Assembly: GCA_945865925.1 (NCBI GenBank)
Contig: CAMBFG010000004.1
Location: forward strand, 110,659-174,658
Origin: Dehalococcoides mccartyi
GTDB lineage: Bacteria > Chloroflexota > Dehalococcoidia > UBA2979
DNA: 64,000 nucleotides
Direction: 5' to 3'
The translations under genes and the position numbers were made by a program. Below the pieces are notes generated by a model that had not been told where the DNA came from, did not search any database, and saw nothing but the letters and a program-made list of their open reading frames with translations. Positions 24,766 through 32,452 of this stretch are shown here, in pieces (position 1 is the first letter of the stretch; each line of letters opens with the position of its first letter).

Positions 24766-27147
24766 CTAGTCGATGCGCGCGCGGCGCAGGCGGAGGCTGT
24801 TCGTCATCACGCTCACGCTGGAGAATGCCATCGCGGCGGCGGCGACGATCGGGTTGAGGAAGCCGCGCGCACCGAACACGGGTCGCAGCACCGATGGCAC
24901 CGTGGCACCATCGAGGGCGACCTCGAAGAGCAGGTAGCCCGCGCCGGCGGCGACCGGGATCAGCACGACGTTGTACCCGAAGGCCCAGACGAGGTTCTGG
25001 CGCATCACCCGCATCGTCGCGCGGCTGACCTCGATGGCCCGGGCGACGGCGCCGAGGTCGGCGCGCATCAGCGTCACCGCAGCGGTCTCGATCGCGACGT
25101 CCGTACCGCCACCGATGGCGATGCCGACATCGGCGGCGGCGAGGGCGGGAGCGTCGTTGATGCCGTCGCCGACCATCGCGACGACGCGGCCTTCGGCCTG
25201 CAACGCGCGGATGACCTCGGCCTTGCCCTCGGGGCGTACGTCGGCTTCGACACGGTCGATGCCGGCTTCGGCAGCCACGGCGCGCGCCGTCGCGAGGCCG
25301 TCGCCGGTGAGCATCACCACCGTGGCGCCCGCATCTCGCAGGCGCGCGATCGCCTCGCGGGCGTTGGGACGGAGGCGGTCGGCGACGGCGATCACGCCAG
25401 CCGGCCGGCCATCGACGGCGACGCGGATCGCGGTCGCGCCACCACGCGTCGCCTGCTCCACGAGGAAGTCGAGGCGCATCCCGCCCCGGGTCGTGCCATC
25501 GATACCGGACGCCCGCAGCAGTTCCGCGTTCCCGACCAGCACCGCGTGGGTGATGCCGTCGAGGGCCACGCCCGCCTCGATGCCAAGGCCAGGGGCGGCA
25601 CGGAACGTCGCGGGCCACTCGATGGGGAGCCCTCGACGTTCAGCCTCGGCGACGACGGCGCCCGCGTAGGGGTGCTCGCTGCCGCGTTCGGCGGAGGCGA
25701 CGAGGTGCAGCAGGGTGGCCTCGTCAACGGGAGCGTCGGGTACGAGGTCGATGGCGGTGACGGACGGGCGTCCCTCGGTGATCGTGCCGGTCTTGTCGAA
25801 GACAACGGTGTCGATGCGCCGCGCGTCCTCGAGTGCCTGGGCGTCGCGGATGAGGACGCCCGCGCGCGCGGCACGGCCGAGGCCCACCATCACAGCGGTC
25901 GGCGTCGCGAGGCCGAGGGCGCACGGGCAGGCGATGATCAGCACGGTCACCGCGTTCAGGATGCCGAGCGTCACGCGCGGCTCCGGCCCGAGCGCCCACC
26001 AGCCGAGGAACGTCGCCGCGGCGATCACGAACACCACGGGGACGAACACCGCCGCCACCCGATCCGCCAACGCCTGCACGGGTGCCTTCGAGGTCTGCGC
26101 CTCCTCCACCAGCCGCACGATGCGCGCGAGTGCGGAGTCGGCACCGACGGCGGTCGCGCGGACGCGCAACAGGCCGGTCGTGTTCATCGTTGCGCCGAAG
26201 ACGGGGTCACCGGGGCCCTTGGCAACCGGGAGCGACTCACCGGTGAGCATCGACTCATCGACAGCGGACGCGCCCTCGACGACCTCACCGTCCACGGGCA
26301 GTTGTTCGCTCGGGCGGACGACGACGATGTCGCCGGGCTGCACGGCGCGCGCGGGGATTTCGAACTCCTGGCCACCCTCGAGCACGCGCGCGGTCTGCGG
26401 GCGCAGGGCGAGGAGGGCGCGGATCGCCTCGGAGGTCTGGCCCTTCGCGCGGGCCTCCAGCCAGCGGCCGAGCAGCACGAAGCCCACGATCGCCGCCGCG
26501 GTGTCGTAGTAGACGGAGACCTCGATGCCGCCCCTCGCGACGACCGATGGCGCAAAGGTGACGACGACGGAGTACGCGAACGCGGTGAGGGTGCCTACCG
26601 CGATGAGTGTGTTCATGTCGCTCGAACCGTGACGGCCAACCTTCCAGGCGGCGCGGAGGATCGGCCACGCCGCCCATGTCACCACGGGCAACGCGAACGT
26701 CAACTGCACCCGATTCGCGAGGCTGAACGAGATGTCGTGGATCCAGTGCCAGCCGAACCAGGTCACGCCATAGGTGTGGATGATCATCCACGTCATCAGC
26801 CCCGCTGCGATGACGAGTGCGAACCCGGCCCGCCGCGCGAGGTCGCGCGACTCATGTTCCCGTTCCGCCTCCAGCGAGTGGCGCGCCGCGTCGTCGTCCT
26901 CACCGGCGTCGGGCAGACGGAGGTCGTAGCCCGCGCGGTCAACAGCCGCCCGCAACGCCTCGAGGTCTACGCCCGCAGGCACCTCGACGGTGGCCTGTTC
27001 GGTCGCGAGGTTCACGGCAGCGCTCGCGACACCCTCGACACTCGTCAGGGCGCGCTCGACGCGGCGTACGCAAGAGGCACAGGTCATCCCGCGCACGCCG
27101 AAGCGGAGGCGCTCCGGAGCCGGAGCAGGCGGTGGTGCGGTGGTCAT
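24766..27147 (-). CDS. copA: Copper-exporting P1B-type ATPase
   Basis: A 793-residue heavy-metal P-type ATPase. One N-terminal metal-binding domain with GMTCASC (Cys23, Cys26); TGES phosphatase motif at 302-305; membrane CPC at 407-409; phosphorylated Asp in DKTGT at 451-455; HP at 492-493; GDGIND at 660-665; and the membrane YN (725-726) and MAFSS (773-777) motifs. CPC with YN and MxxSS is the Cu(I)-exporter (P1B-1) pattern. It pumps Cu+ out of the cytoplasm. The gene begins 6 bases after the csoR stop in a copper-response operon. Confidence 0.95.
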   Translation of the reverse strand: MTTAPPPAPAPERLRFGVRGMTCASCVRRVERALTSVEGVASAAVNLATEQATVEVPAGVDLEALRAAVDRAGYDLRLPDAGEDDDAARHSLEAEREHESRDLARRAGFALVIAAGLMTWMIIHTYGVTWFGWHWIHDISFSLANRVQLTFALPVVTWAAWPILRAAWKVGRHGSSDMNTLIAVGTLTAFAYSVVVTFAPSVVARGGIEVSVYYDTAAAIVGFVLLGRWLEARAKGQTSEAIRALLALRPQTARVLEGGQEFEIPARAVQPGDIVVVRPSEQLPVDGEVVEGASAVDESMLTGESLPVAKGPGDPVFGATMNTTGLLRVRATAVGADSALARIVRLVEEAQTSKAPVQALADRVAAVFVPVVFVIAAATFLGWWALGPEPRVTLGILNAVTVLIIACPCALGLATPTAVMVGLGRAARAGVLIRDAQALEDARRIDTVVFDKTGTITEGRPSVTAIDLVPDAPVDEATLLHLVASAERGSEHPYAGAVVAEAERRGLPIEWPATFRAAPGLGIEAGVALDGITHAVLVGNAELLRASGIDGTTRGGMRLDFLVEQATRGGATAIRVAVDGRPAGVIAVADRLRPNAREAIARLRDAGATVVMLTGDGLATARAVAAEAGIDRVEADVRPEGKAEVIRALQAEGRVVAMVGDGINDAPALAAADVGIAIGGGTDVAIETAAVTLMRADLGAVARAIEVSRATMRVMRQNLVWAFGYNVVLIPVAAGAGYLLFEVALDGATVPSVLRPVFGARGFLNPIVAAAAMAFSSVSVMTNSLRLRRARID

Positions 27148-27153
27148 CGGAGC

Positions 27154-27420
27154 CTACTTGTTCGCGAGGCGGTACAACTCGACGAGTTCGCCGAGCACCT
27201 CGTCTGTCTCACCACGCTGGACGGCGTCGAGGACGCAGTGATGGAGGTGGCCTTCGAGCATCTGCGCCTCCATCTTTTCGATGGCCCGGCGGACGGCGAA
27301 GGTCTGCTTCATCACGTCCACGCAGTACTGCTCCTCCTCGATCATCTTGCGGACACCCTGCAGGTGGCCGTCGATGTAGTTGAGGCGTTTGAGGACATCC
27401 GCACGTGTGCCTGCATCCAT
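27154..27420 (-). CDS. csoR: CsoR-family copper-sensing repressor
   Basis: An 88-residue all-helical protein (DUF156/CsoR-RcnR-FrmR family). It has the Cu(I) ligand set of CsoR: a Cys in EEQYCVDVMKQ and the H-x3-C pair in GHLHHCVLD, rather than the RcnR or FrmR patterns. CsoR binds a GC-rich palindrome and leaves DNA when Cu(I) binds. The ATG at 27420 follows AGGAG; the longer frame to 27783 overlaps the HMA gene and is shadow. It sits between the HMA gene and copA, and a matching operator lies upstream of the operon. Confidence 0.93.
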   Translation of the reverse strand: MDAGTRADVLKRLNYIDGHLQGVRKMIEEEQYCVDVMKQTFAVRRAIEKMEAQMLEGHLHHCVLDAVQRGETDEVLGELVELYRLANK

Positions 27421-27439
27421 CGAGGTCTCCTCGGTCTGC

Positions 27440-28006
27440 CTAGCGGGCGATCGCCATCGCGGCTTCCATCGGCTGGCCCCACGGCATCGTGACCGTCTGC
27501 ACATCGATGACCTGGTAGCCATCAATGGCACGCAGGCGGGCGGCGGCATCCGGCGCGACGAGCACCTGGTGGTTACAGCACGCATGTGGCGCCTGCTCGG
27601 TGCGACTGCGGTCGTAGTGAAAGACCTCGGTGGTCGAGCCACAGGGGCACGAGTAGACGACATCCGCACCTGCTGGTGACGCCTGTGGCCGGTAGGTCGG
27701 GACGAACGCCGGCTTCGCGCCTGCCATCGGTAGCATCGTGACGTTCGAGGGCATCGAAGCCATCGGCACCGCCATGCCGCCACCGCTCGGTGCGTCCTCG
27801 GGCCCGCCCAGCGGGTACCCCTCGTCGGCGAGCGCGACCGCGAGGGCGTCGAGCGCCGCGCCAGAAGGCACGTCGAGGCGGAACGAGCGCGCGTCGGGGT
27901 CGCCAGCGATAAAGCGAACGCCTTCGATGCCCGTGGCGGCGGTCTTGATCGTGGCGATGCAGTGATCGCAGGTGATGTCAGGGGCGTACAGGGTCATTTG
28001 CGGCAT
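27440..28006 (-). CDS. HMA-domain protein with a second C-terminal Cys/His cluster
   Basis: A 188-residue protein, first gene of the copper operon. Residues 1-66 form a heavy-metal-associated ferredoxin-like domain with DITCDHC (Cys13, Cys16). A Met-rich linker (residues 78-94, five Met) follows. Residues 116-150 hold a compact cluster: Cys120, Cys122, His141, Cys143, Cys144 and His146, which could bind Cu(I) or Zn(II). No signal peptide, so it is likely a cytoplasmic copper chaperone or store that passes metal to CopA. The start has AAAGGAG upstream. I do not recall this combined architecture as a named family. Confidence 0.85.
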   Translation of the reverse strand: MPQMTLYAPDITCDHCIATIKTAATGIEGVRFIAGDPDARSFRLDVPSGAALDALAVALADEGYPLGGPEDAPSGGGMAVPMASMPSNVTMLPMAGAKPAFVPTYRPQASPAGADVVYSCPCGSTTEVFHYDRSRTEQAPHACCNHQVLVAPDAAARLRAIDGYQVIDVQTVTMPWGQPMEAAMAIAR

Positions 28007-28029
28007 GAGGGGGCTCCTTTGGAAGCGAC

Positions 28030-28052
28030 TATACCCCTACCCGGGGGGTATG
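28030..28052. promoter_or_regulatory. CsoR-type copper operator
   Basis: A GC-rich pseudopalindrome with half-sites ATACCCC (28031-28037) and GGGGTAT (28045-28051) around a 7-base C/G centre. It lies 24 bases upstream of the first copper gene. This fits the TACCC...GGGTA pattern known for CsoR operators and overlaps the expected promoter position. It could also affect the divergent MFS gene at 28154. Confidence 0.75.
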
Positions 28053-28153
28053 GGTCAAGTAGCACCTCATAGACCTCGACGGCAGGTGGACAATCCCTCC
28101 GTGAACCGCACCGCACCGGGGCCCGAGCCCGGGCGGGAGCAAGGGACAGCACG

Positions 28154-29416
28154 ATGGCGATCGAGGCGCAGCCCGATCCAGCCGCCTCGCCGGTGCCTCC
28201 GGCGAAGCAACGCCCGAACGCCTTCGAGTCTCTGCGGAACCGCGACTTCAGGCTCCTCACCCTCAGCACGATCTCCATCGGCTTCGGCCAGTGGGGGCAG
28301 CAGATCGCGCTCGGCTGGCTGGTCTTCGTCCTGACGAACTCAGCAGTGCAGCTCGCGAATGTCGCCTTCATCGGCGGTGTGCTCTCGCTGTTCCTGACGC
28401 CGATCGGCGGGATCGTCGCGGACCGCTACCCGAGGCGCACAGTGATCGTGTGCGCAACGCTCGCCGACACGTTGCAAGCCACTGCGATCGCCATCCTCGT
28501 GCTGAGCGGAAACGTCGAGGTCTGGCACGTCTACCTGTTCAGCCTGCTCACCTCGCTGACGACGGCAATGAACCAACCCGCGCGCCAGGCGTTTGTGGCC
28601 GACCTCATGACGCCCGCCACCCTGCCGAACGCGATCGCGATGAACTCGATCGCACAGAACATCTCGCGCATCCTCGGCCCGTCGCTCGCCGGCGTGCTCA
28701 CCGCGGCGTCCCTTGGAGCGCCGTTCGTCTTCGTCGCGGCAATGCGAGGCCTCGCCTGCATCAACACTCTGATGATGCGCCCGCCACAGCGCCCGATCGA
28801 GGACCGCCCGACGCGCAACCCCCTGCGCGAGATCATCGAGGGCTTCAAGTACGTCCTCGCCGATCCGAAGACCCGCGTCCTGCTCGTCGTCAACATGCTG
28901 CCGTCATTGCTCGTCTACCCGTACATCTCGTTCATGCCGCTGTTCGCGCGGGTCGAACTGGGGCACGGCTCCGGGACGTACGGAATGCTGGTGTCGGGCA
29001 TCGGCGTCGGCTCGATCTTCGGGTTGTTGGGCCTCGCGTTCCTCGGGGACCGGCTACGGCGACGCGGGACGGTCACGCTCAGCGGGCTGATCATCTACCT
29101 GATGCTGGTGATGGCATTCACGCAGACGCGCGAACTCTGGCAGTCGCTGGCGGTGCTGATCACGGCAGGCGTGATCCATGGGTTCTGCCTGGCGCTCAAC
29201 AACACGCTGTTCCAGACCTCGCTGCGCCCGGACATGCGAGGGCGGGGGATGGCCGCCTGGCAGATGGGCTCGGGCTTCAACCCGTTCGGCACGCTGGTGA
29301 TGGGCCACCTGATCAGCGAGTTCGGCGTCCGCTCGACCGAACTCGGCTTCTTCTCCACCTGCCTGACGATCTTCGTCCTCATCCTCATCTTCAACCGTGC
29401 GATCCGGCGCGCCTGA
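28154..29416 (+). CDS. MFS transporter
   Basis: A 420-residue exporter-like MFS protein (EntS/MFS_3-type). Starts MAIEAQPDPAASPVPPAK, then FRLLTLSTISIGFGQWGQQIALGWLVF. The conserved loop 2-3 is GGIVADRYPRRTV, and helix 5 region has PARQAFVADLM, typical of this subgroup. About 12 hydrophobic segments. It is divergent from the copper operon and shares the CsoR-box region, so copper response is possible but unproven. Substrate unknown. Confidence 0.9.
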   Translation: MAIEAQPDPAASPVPPAKQRPNAFESLRNRDFRLLTLSTISIGFGQWGQQIALGWLVFVLTNSAVQLANVAFIGGVLSLFLTPIGGIVADRYPRRTVIVCATLADTLQATAIAILVLSGNVEVWHVYLFSLLTSLTTAMNQPARQAFVADLMTPATLPNAIAMNSIAQNISRILGPSLAGVLTAASLGAPFVFVAAMRGLACINTLMMRPPQRPIEDRPTRNPLREIIEGFKYVLADPKTRVLLVVNMLPSLLVYPYISFMPLFARVELGHGSGTYGMLVSGIGVGSIFGLLGLAFLGDRLRRRGTVTLSGLIIYLMLVMAFTQTRELWQSLAVLITAGVIHGFCLALNNTLFQTSLRPDMRGRGMAAWQMGSGFNPFGTLVMGHLISEFGVRSTELGFFSTCLTIFVLILIFNRAIRRA

Positions 29417-29478
29417 CATCGGGGGTGTCGGGTAACATCGAGGACGCACGCAGCACCAACGGACCGGGCGGTATCCCC

Positions 29479-30153
29479 ATGACCATGCAGAACTTCGCAC
29501 ACGGCGTCTGGCATCCAAGCGGTGGCGACGGCCTGCTCCCCACGATCGTCGCGTTTCACGGACACGGGGCACACGGGCAGGACCTAATGGGCCTCGCCCC
29601 GTTCCTCGGCGGCGGGCGGTCGCTGCTGCTGTTCCCGGAGGCGCAGTACCTGCTGCAGCCCGGCGCGCTCTCCTACACCTGGTTCGCCTCGAGCGGTGAC
29701 CTCCGTCGCACGCCCGAGGAATTCGAGCGCGTGATCGGCCTCGTGGGCGAGTTCATCGACGAAGCACTGGTGAGGTACGGCGGCGACCCGGAGCGCGTCG
29801 CGCTTCTCGGCTTCTCGCAGGGCGGCAGCATCGCCTACCGCCTGGGGCTCGGCGAGCCGGCCCGCTGGCGCGGCGTGGCCGCACTATCGACCTGGCTCCC
29901 CGAGGAAGCCGAGGCGGCGGGGCATGCAGCAGACTCTGCCGCGATCGCCGCGCTGCCGATACTGATCCAGCACGGCACACAGGATCCGCAGGTCGCCCTC
30001 GACCGCGCACGCGACTCCAAAACTCGCGTGGAGGCGCTGGGCGGACACCCGGACTACCGCGAGTACCCCATGGCGCACCAGATCGGGAACGAGAGTCTGC
30101 GCGACCTCGCGCAGTGGACGCAGCAGGTGCTGGGCGTCACGCCCGAGGTGTAG
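29479..30153 (+). CDS. Phospholipase/carboxylesterase-type alpha/beta hydrolase
   Basis: A 224-residue esterase of the carboxylesterase/YpfH type. VAFHGHGAHG forms the oxyanion region, GFSQGG holds the nucleophile Ser, Asp is in HGTQDPQV and His in PMAHQIG. Cytoplasmic, no signal. The start at 29479 (MTMQNFAHGVW) has no strong Shine-Dalgarno. It follows the MFS gene by 62 bases. Confidence 0.88.
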   Translation: MTMQNFAHGVWHPSGGDGLLPTIVAFHGHGAHGQDLMGLAPFLGGGRSLLLFPEAQYLLQPGALSYTWFASSGDLRRTPEEFERVIGLVGEFIDEALVRYGGDPERVALLGFSQGGSIAYRLGLGEPARWRGVAALSTWLPEEAEAAGHAADSAAIAALPILIQHGTQDPQVALDRARDSKTRVEALGGHPDYREYPMAHQIGNESLRDLAQWTQQVLGVTPEV

Positions 30154-30261
30154 CCGCAGCATCGAAGCAGGCTGGCCGCCGATCCGGTAGCATCCGGCGC
30201 GCCTCGACACTCTGGATCGAGACAGGGCCTCGACAACTGCGAGGACTCGAAGGGAACCCCG

Positions 30262-31212
30262 ATGACCACGTCCGCCTCACCGTTTGCGAACTACCTCGAC
30301 GACATGCGCGCGTGCGCGGAGGCGATCAACCTGACGCCTCGCGAGTTCGTGCAGCCGACGGACCATCACGCCACGATCAATGGCATCGACTTCCACTACG
30401 TCGACTGGGGCAACCCACACCTGCCACCGCTGGTACTGCTGCACGGCGGCAGCCTGACGGCGCACACATGGGACATGGCCGCGCTGCTCCTCCGCGAGCG
30501 CTACCACGTGATCGCCCCCGACCAGCGAGGTCACGGCGACACTGGCTGGACGCCGGAGTCCCAGGCCAACGAGGACAATGGCGACCTCATGCTCAAGGAC
30601 ACCGAGGCGTTCATTGAGCATCTCGGCTTCCCCACGGTCGTGCTGTGCGGGATGTCGATGGGCGGCATGAACTCGATCCGCTACGCCGCACGGCACGCCA
30701 ACCGCCTGTCGCGGCTGATCATTGTGGACATCGCGCCGGTCACGATGCAGGAGGGCCTGATCGAGATGGAAGCGTTCCGCCGCGAGACGGAGACGATGAA
30801 CCATTTCGAGGACTTCTTGGACCGCGCGATCAAGTTCAACCCGCAGCGCAAGCCCGCGCACCTGAAGTACAGCCTGATGCACTCGCTCAAGCCGATCACC
30901 GAAGGCTGGACATGGAAGCAGGCCCACCGCGAGCGCCCCGCCGCCGCGCCCGCTGACGAGGCCGCCGCGAAGGCCGCCGGCCAGAAGCGCAGCGAGGCGC
31001 TCTGGGCGGACGTGCGCGCGATCACGACCCCGACGCTGCTGATGCGCGGTGGGATCTCGAAGATCCTCTCGCCGGAGGCCGCTGCCGAGACCATCAAGTC
31101 GATGAAGGACGCCGAACTCGTGGTGATCGAGGGCGCGGGCCACTCGGTACAGGGCGACCAGCCAGCGGCGTTCGCGCGCGAGGCGATGGCGTGGCTGGAC
31201 CGCCGCGCCTAG
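30262..31212 (+). CDS. Alpha/beta hydrolase
   Basis: A 316-residue alpha/beta hydrolase with VLLHGGSLTAHTW (oxyanion), PDQRGHGDTGW, nucleophile Ser132 in CGMSMGG and His in EGAGHSVQGD. The usual acid position before strand 7 reads RGGISKILS, without the common Asp in RGxxSDxLS relatives, so the acid residue may be elsewhere. An Ala-rich insertion lies at about residues 230-250. Function open: esterase, C-C hydrolase or epoxide hydrolase. Convergent with the Eis-like gene, 7 bases apart. Confidence 0.88.
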   Translation: MTTSASPFANYLDDMRACAEAINLTPREFVQPTDHHATINGIDFHYVDWGNPHLPPLVLLHGGSLTAHTWDMAALLLRERYHVIAPDQRGHGDTGWTPESQANEDNGDLMLKDTEAFIEHLGFPTVVLCGMSMGGMNSIRYAARHANRLSRLIIVDIAPVTMQEGLIEMEAFRRETETMNHFEDFLDRAIKFNPQRKPAHLKYSLMHSLKPITEGWTWKQAHRERPAAAPADEAAAKAAGQKRSEALWADVRAITTPTLLMRGGISKILSPEAAAETIKSMKDAELVVIEGAGHSVQGDQPAAFAREAMAWLDRRA

Positions 31213-31219
31213 CCCTCGG

Positions 31220-32452
31220 CTAGAACCCCTCGGGCATGTGCGGTGCGTACGCCGTCGCGAAGATCGCGTCGGCGCGGCGCACCGCGTCCGGATCACCCGA
31301 AAGCATCCCGGCGCGCTCGATGCGTGTCGCGGAGCGGAACCCCGTCAGCAGTGACGCCAGCGCGTTGATCGAGAGGTCGAGGTCGGCCGTCGCGCCTGCA
31401 GCCTCGACGACGCGCGTCTGGTCCCCGTCGGTCTCGAAGCGCCACGTCGTGTCGTTCCATGGCGCTAGGTTGTCGTGGACGCGCAGCGTCAGCGCGCCAG
31501 CCTCGCTATAGGGGCGGGCCTCGAGGGCGCGCGGGACGTCAACGATGCGCACCCACATCGCGTCGCCAGTGAAGCGCCGCAACTCTCGCGGTTCGAGGAG
31601 CAGGTCCTGGATCGGGTCGTCCGGGTCCATCATCTGGAATTTTGCGCGCAGCACGAGGTCGTGCGCACGGACATACTGCCAGAGCGCTCGCCGCGCATCG
31701 AGGTCGAGCGCGAAGAACCCACGGATCTCCATCTGCTGATCGGGCTCCGGCTCACCCGGTACGAAGATCTCCTTCGTCGTGTACGCGATCGAACCGCGGG
31801 CGTGCCCGGCGGCATCCTCGGCGACGGCGACGTGATACCCGCGCCACTGCCCCTCCCACCACAGGTGCGTCCAGCGGGCGGCATCGCGGATGGGGACGAG
31901 GTTCCGCGGACGCACCCATTCGTCGTAGACGCGCTCGACAATCGCTCGCTCCGCCTCGGATGTCTGGTCGATCAGCCGAACGTCACCGTCCCAGGTGAAC
32001 GGCTCACGCAGTCCGATGTATCTCGGGTCAGCGTTGTAGTGGACGGCCTCGGAGCCCCGGCCGTAGCCGAAGCGCTGGTAGATCGCACCCATCGAAGCCC
32101 ACAGCATGACGATCGGCTCGTTGCGCTCGCGATGGACCTCCATCGCCCTCGTCATCAGCATGCGCAGATGGCCACGGCGACGGAACTGTGGGTATGTGCC
32201 GACGGCAGTGACGCCCGGAATCGACGTCGGTCGACCGTTGAGGCGCACCTGCCACGGGATCCATCCGTAGCTCGTCGCGACTTTGCCATCGACGTACACA
32301 CCGAGGCGGACGGCCGAAGCCAGCGGTACCGGCTGCGTCGAGTACGCCCGCACGTCCTCCTGTGGCAAAGCGAAGACGTAGTGCGGCACCGCGTCGAACG
32401 CCGCGGCCTCTGCCTCGCTGGGGGCACGAACCTCGATGTGGCGGTCGGCCAC
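31220..32452 (-). CDS. Eis-like GNAT acetyltransferase with sterol-carrier-type C terminus
   Basis: A 410-residue protein with the Eis architecture. The first GNAT domain has the acetyl-CoA loop TYPQFRRRGHLRML (about residues 80-95) and the YQRFGYGRG segment; a second, degenerate GNAT region follows; the last 110 residues resemble an SCP2-like domain (ADLDLSINALASLLTGF). Mycobacterial Eis acetylates amines, including aminoglycosides and a host protein. The GTG at 32452 shares its G with the TAG stop of the CoA-transferase gene, indicating coupling. Its natural substrate here is unknown. Confidence 0.88.
   Translation of the reverse strand: MADRHIEVRAPSEAEAAAFDAVPHYVFALPQEDVRAYSTQPVPLASAVRLGVYVDGKVATSYGWIPWQVRLNGRPTSIPGVTAVGTYPQFRRRGHLRMLMTRAMEVHRERNEPIVMLWASMGAIYQRFGYGRGSEAVHYNADPRYIGLREPFTWDGDVRLIDQTSEAERAIVERVYDEWVRPRNLVPIRDAARWTHLWWEGQWRGYHVAVAEDAAGHARGSIAYTTKEIFVPGEPEPDQQMEIRGFFALDLDARRALWQYVRAHDLVLRAKFQMMDPDDPIQDLLLEPRELRRFTGDAMWVRIVDVPRALEARPYSEAGALTLRVHDNLAPWNDTTWRFETDGDQTRVVEAAGATADLDLSINALASLLTGFRSATRIERAGMLSGDPDAVRRADAIFATAYAPHMPEGF

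Noticed and set aside
24709-27492. 927-codon plus-strand frame
   Set aside because: Antisense of copA and csoR, whose motifs are complete on the other strand.
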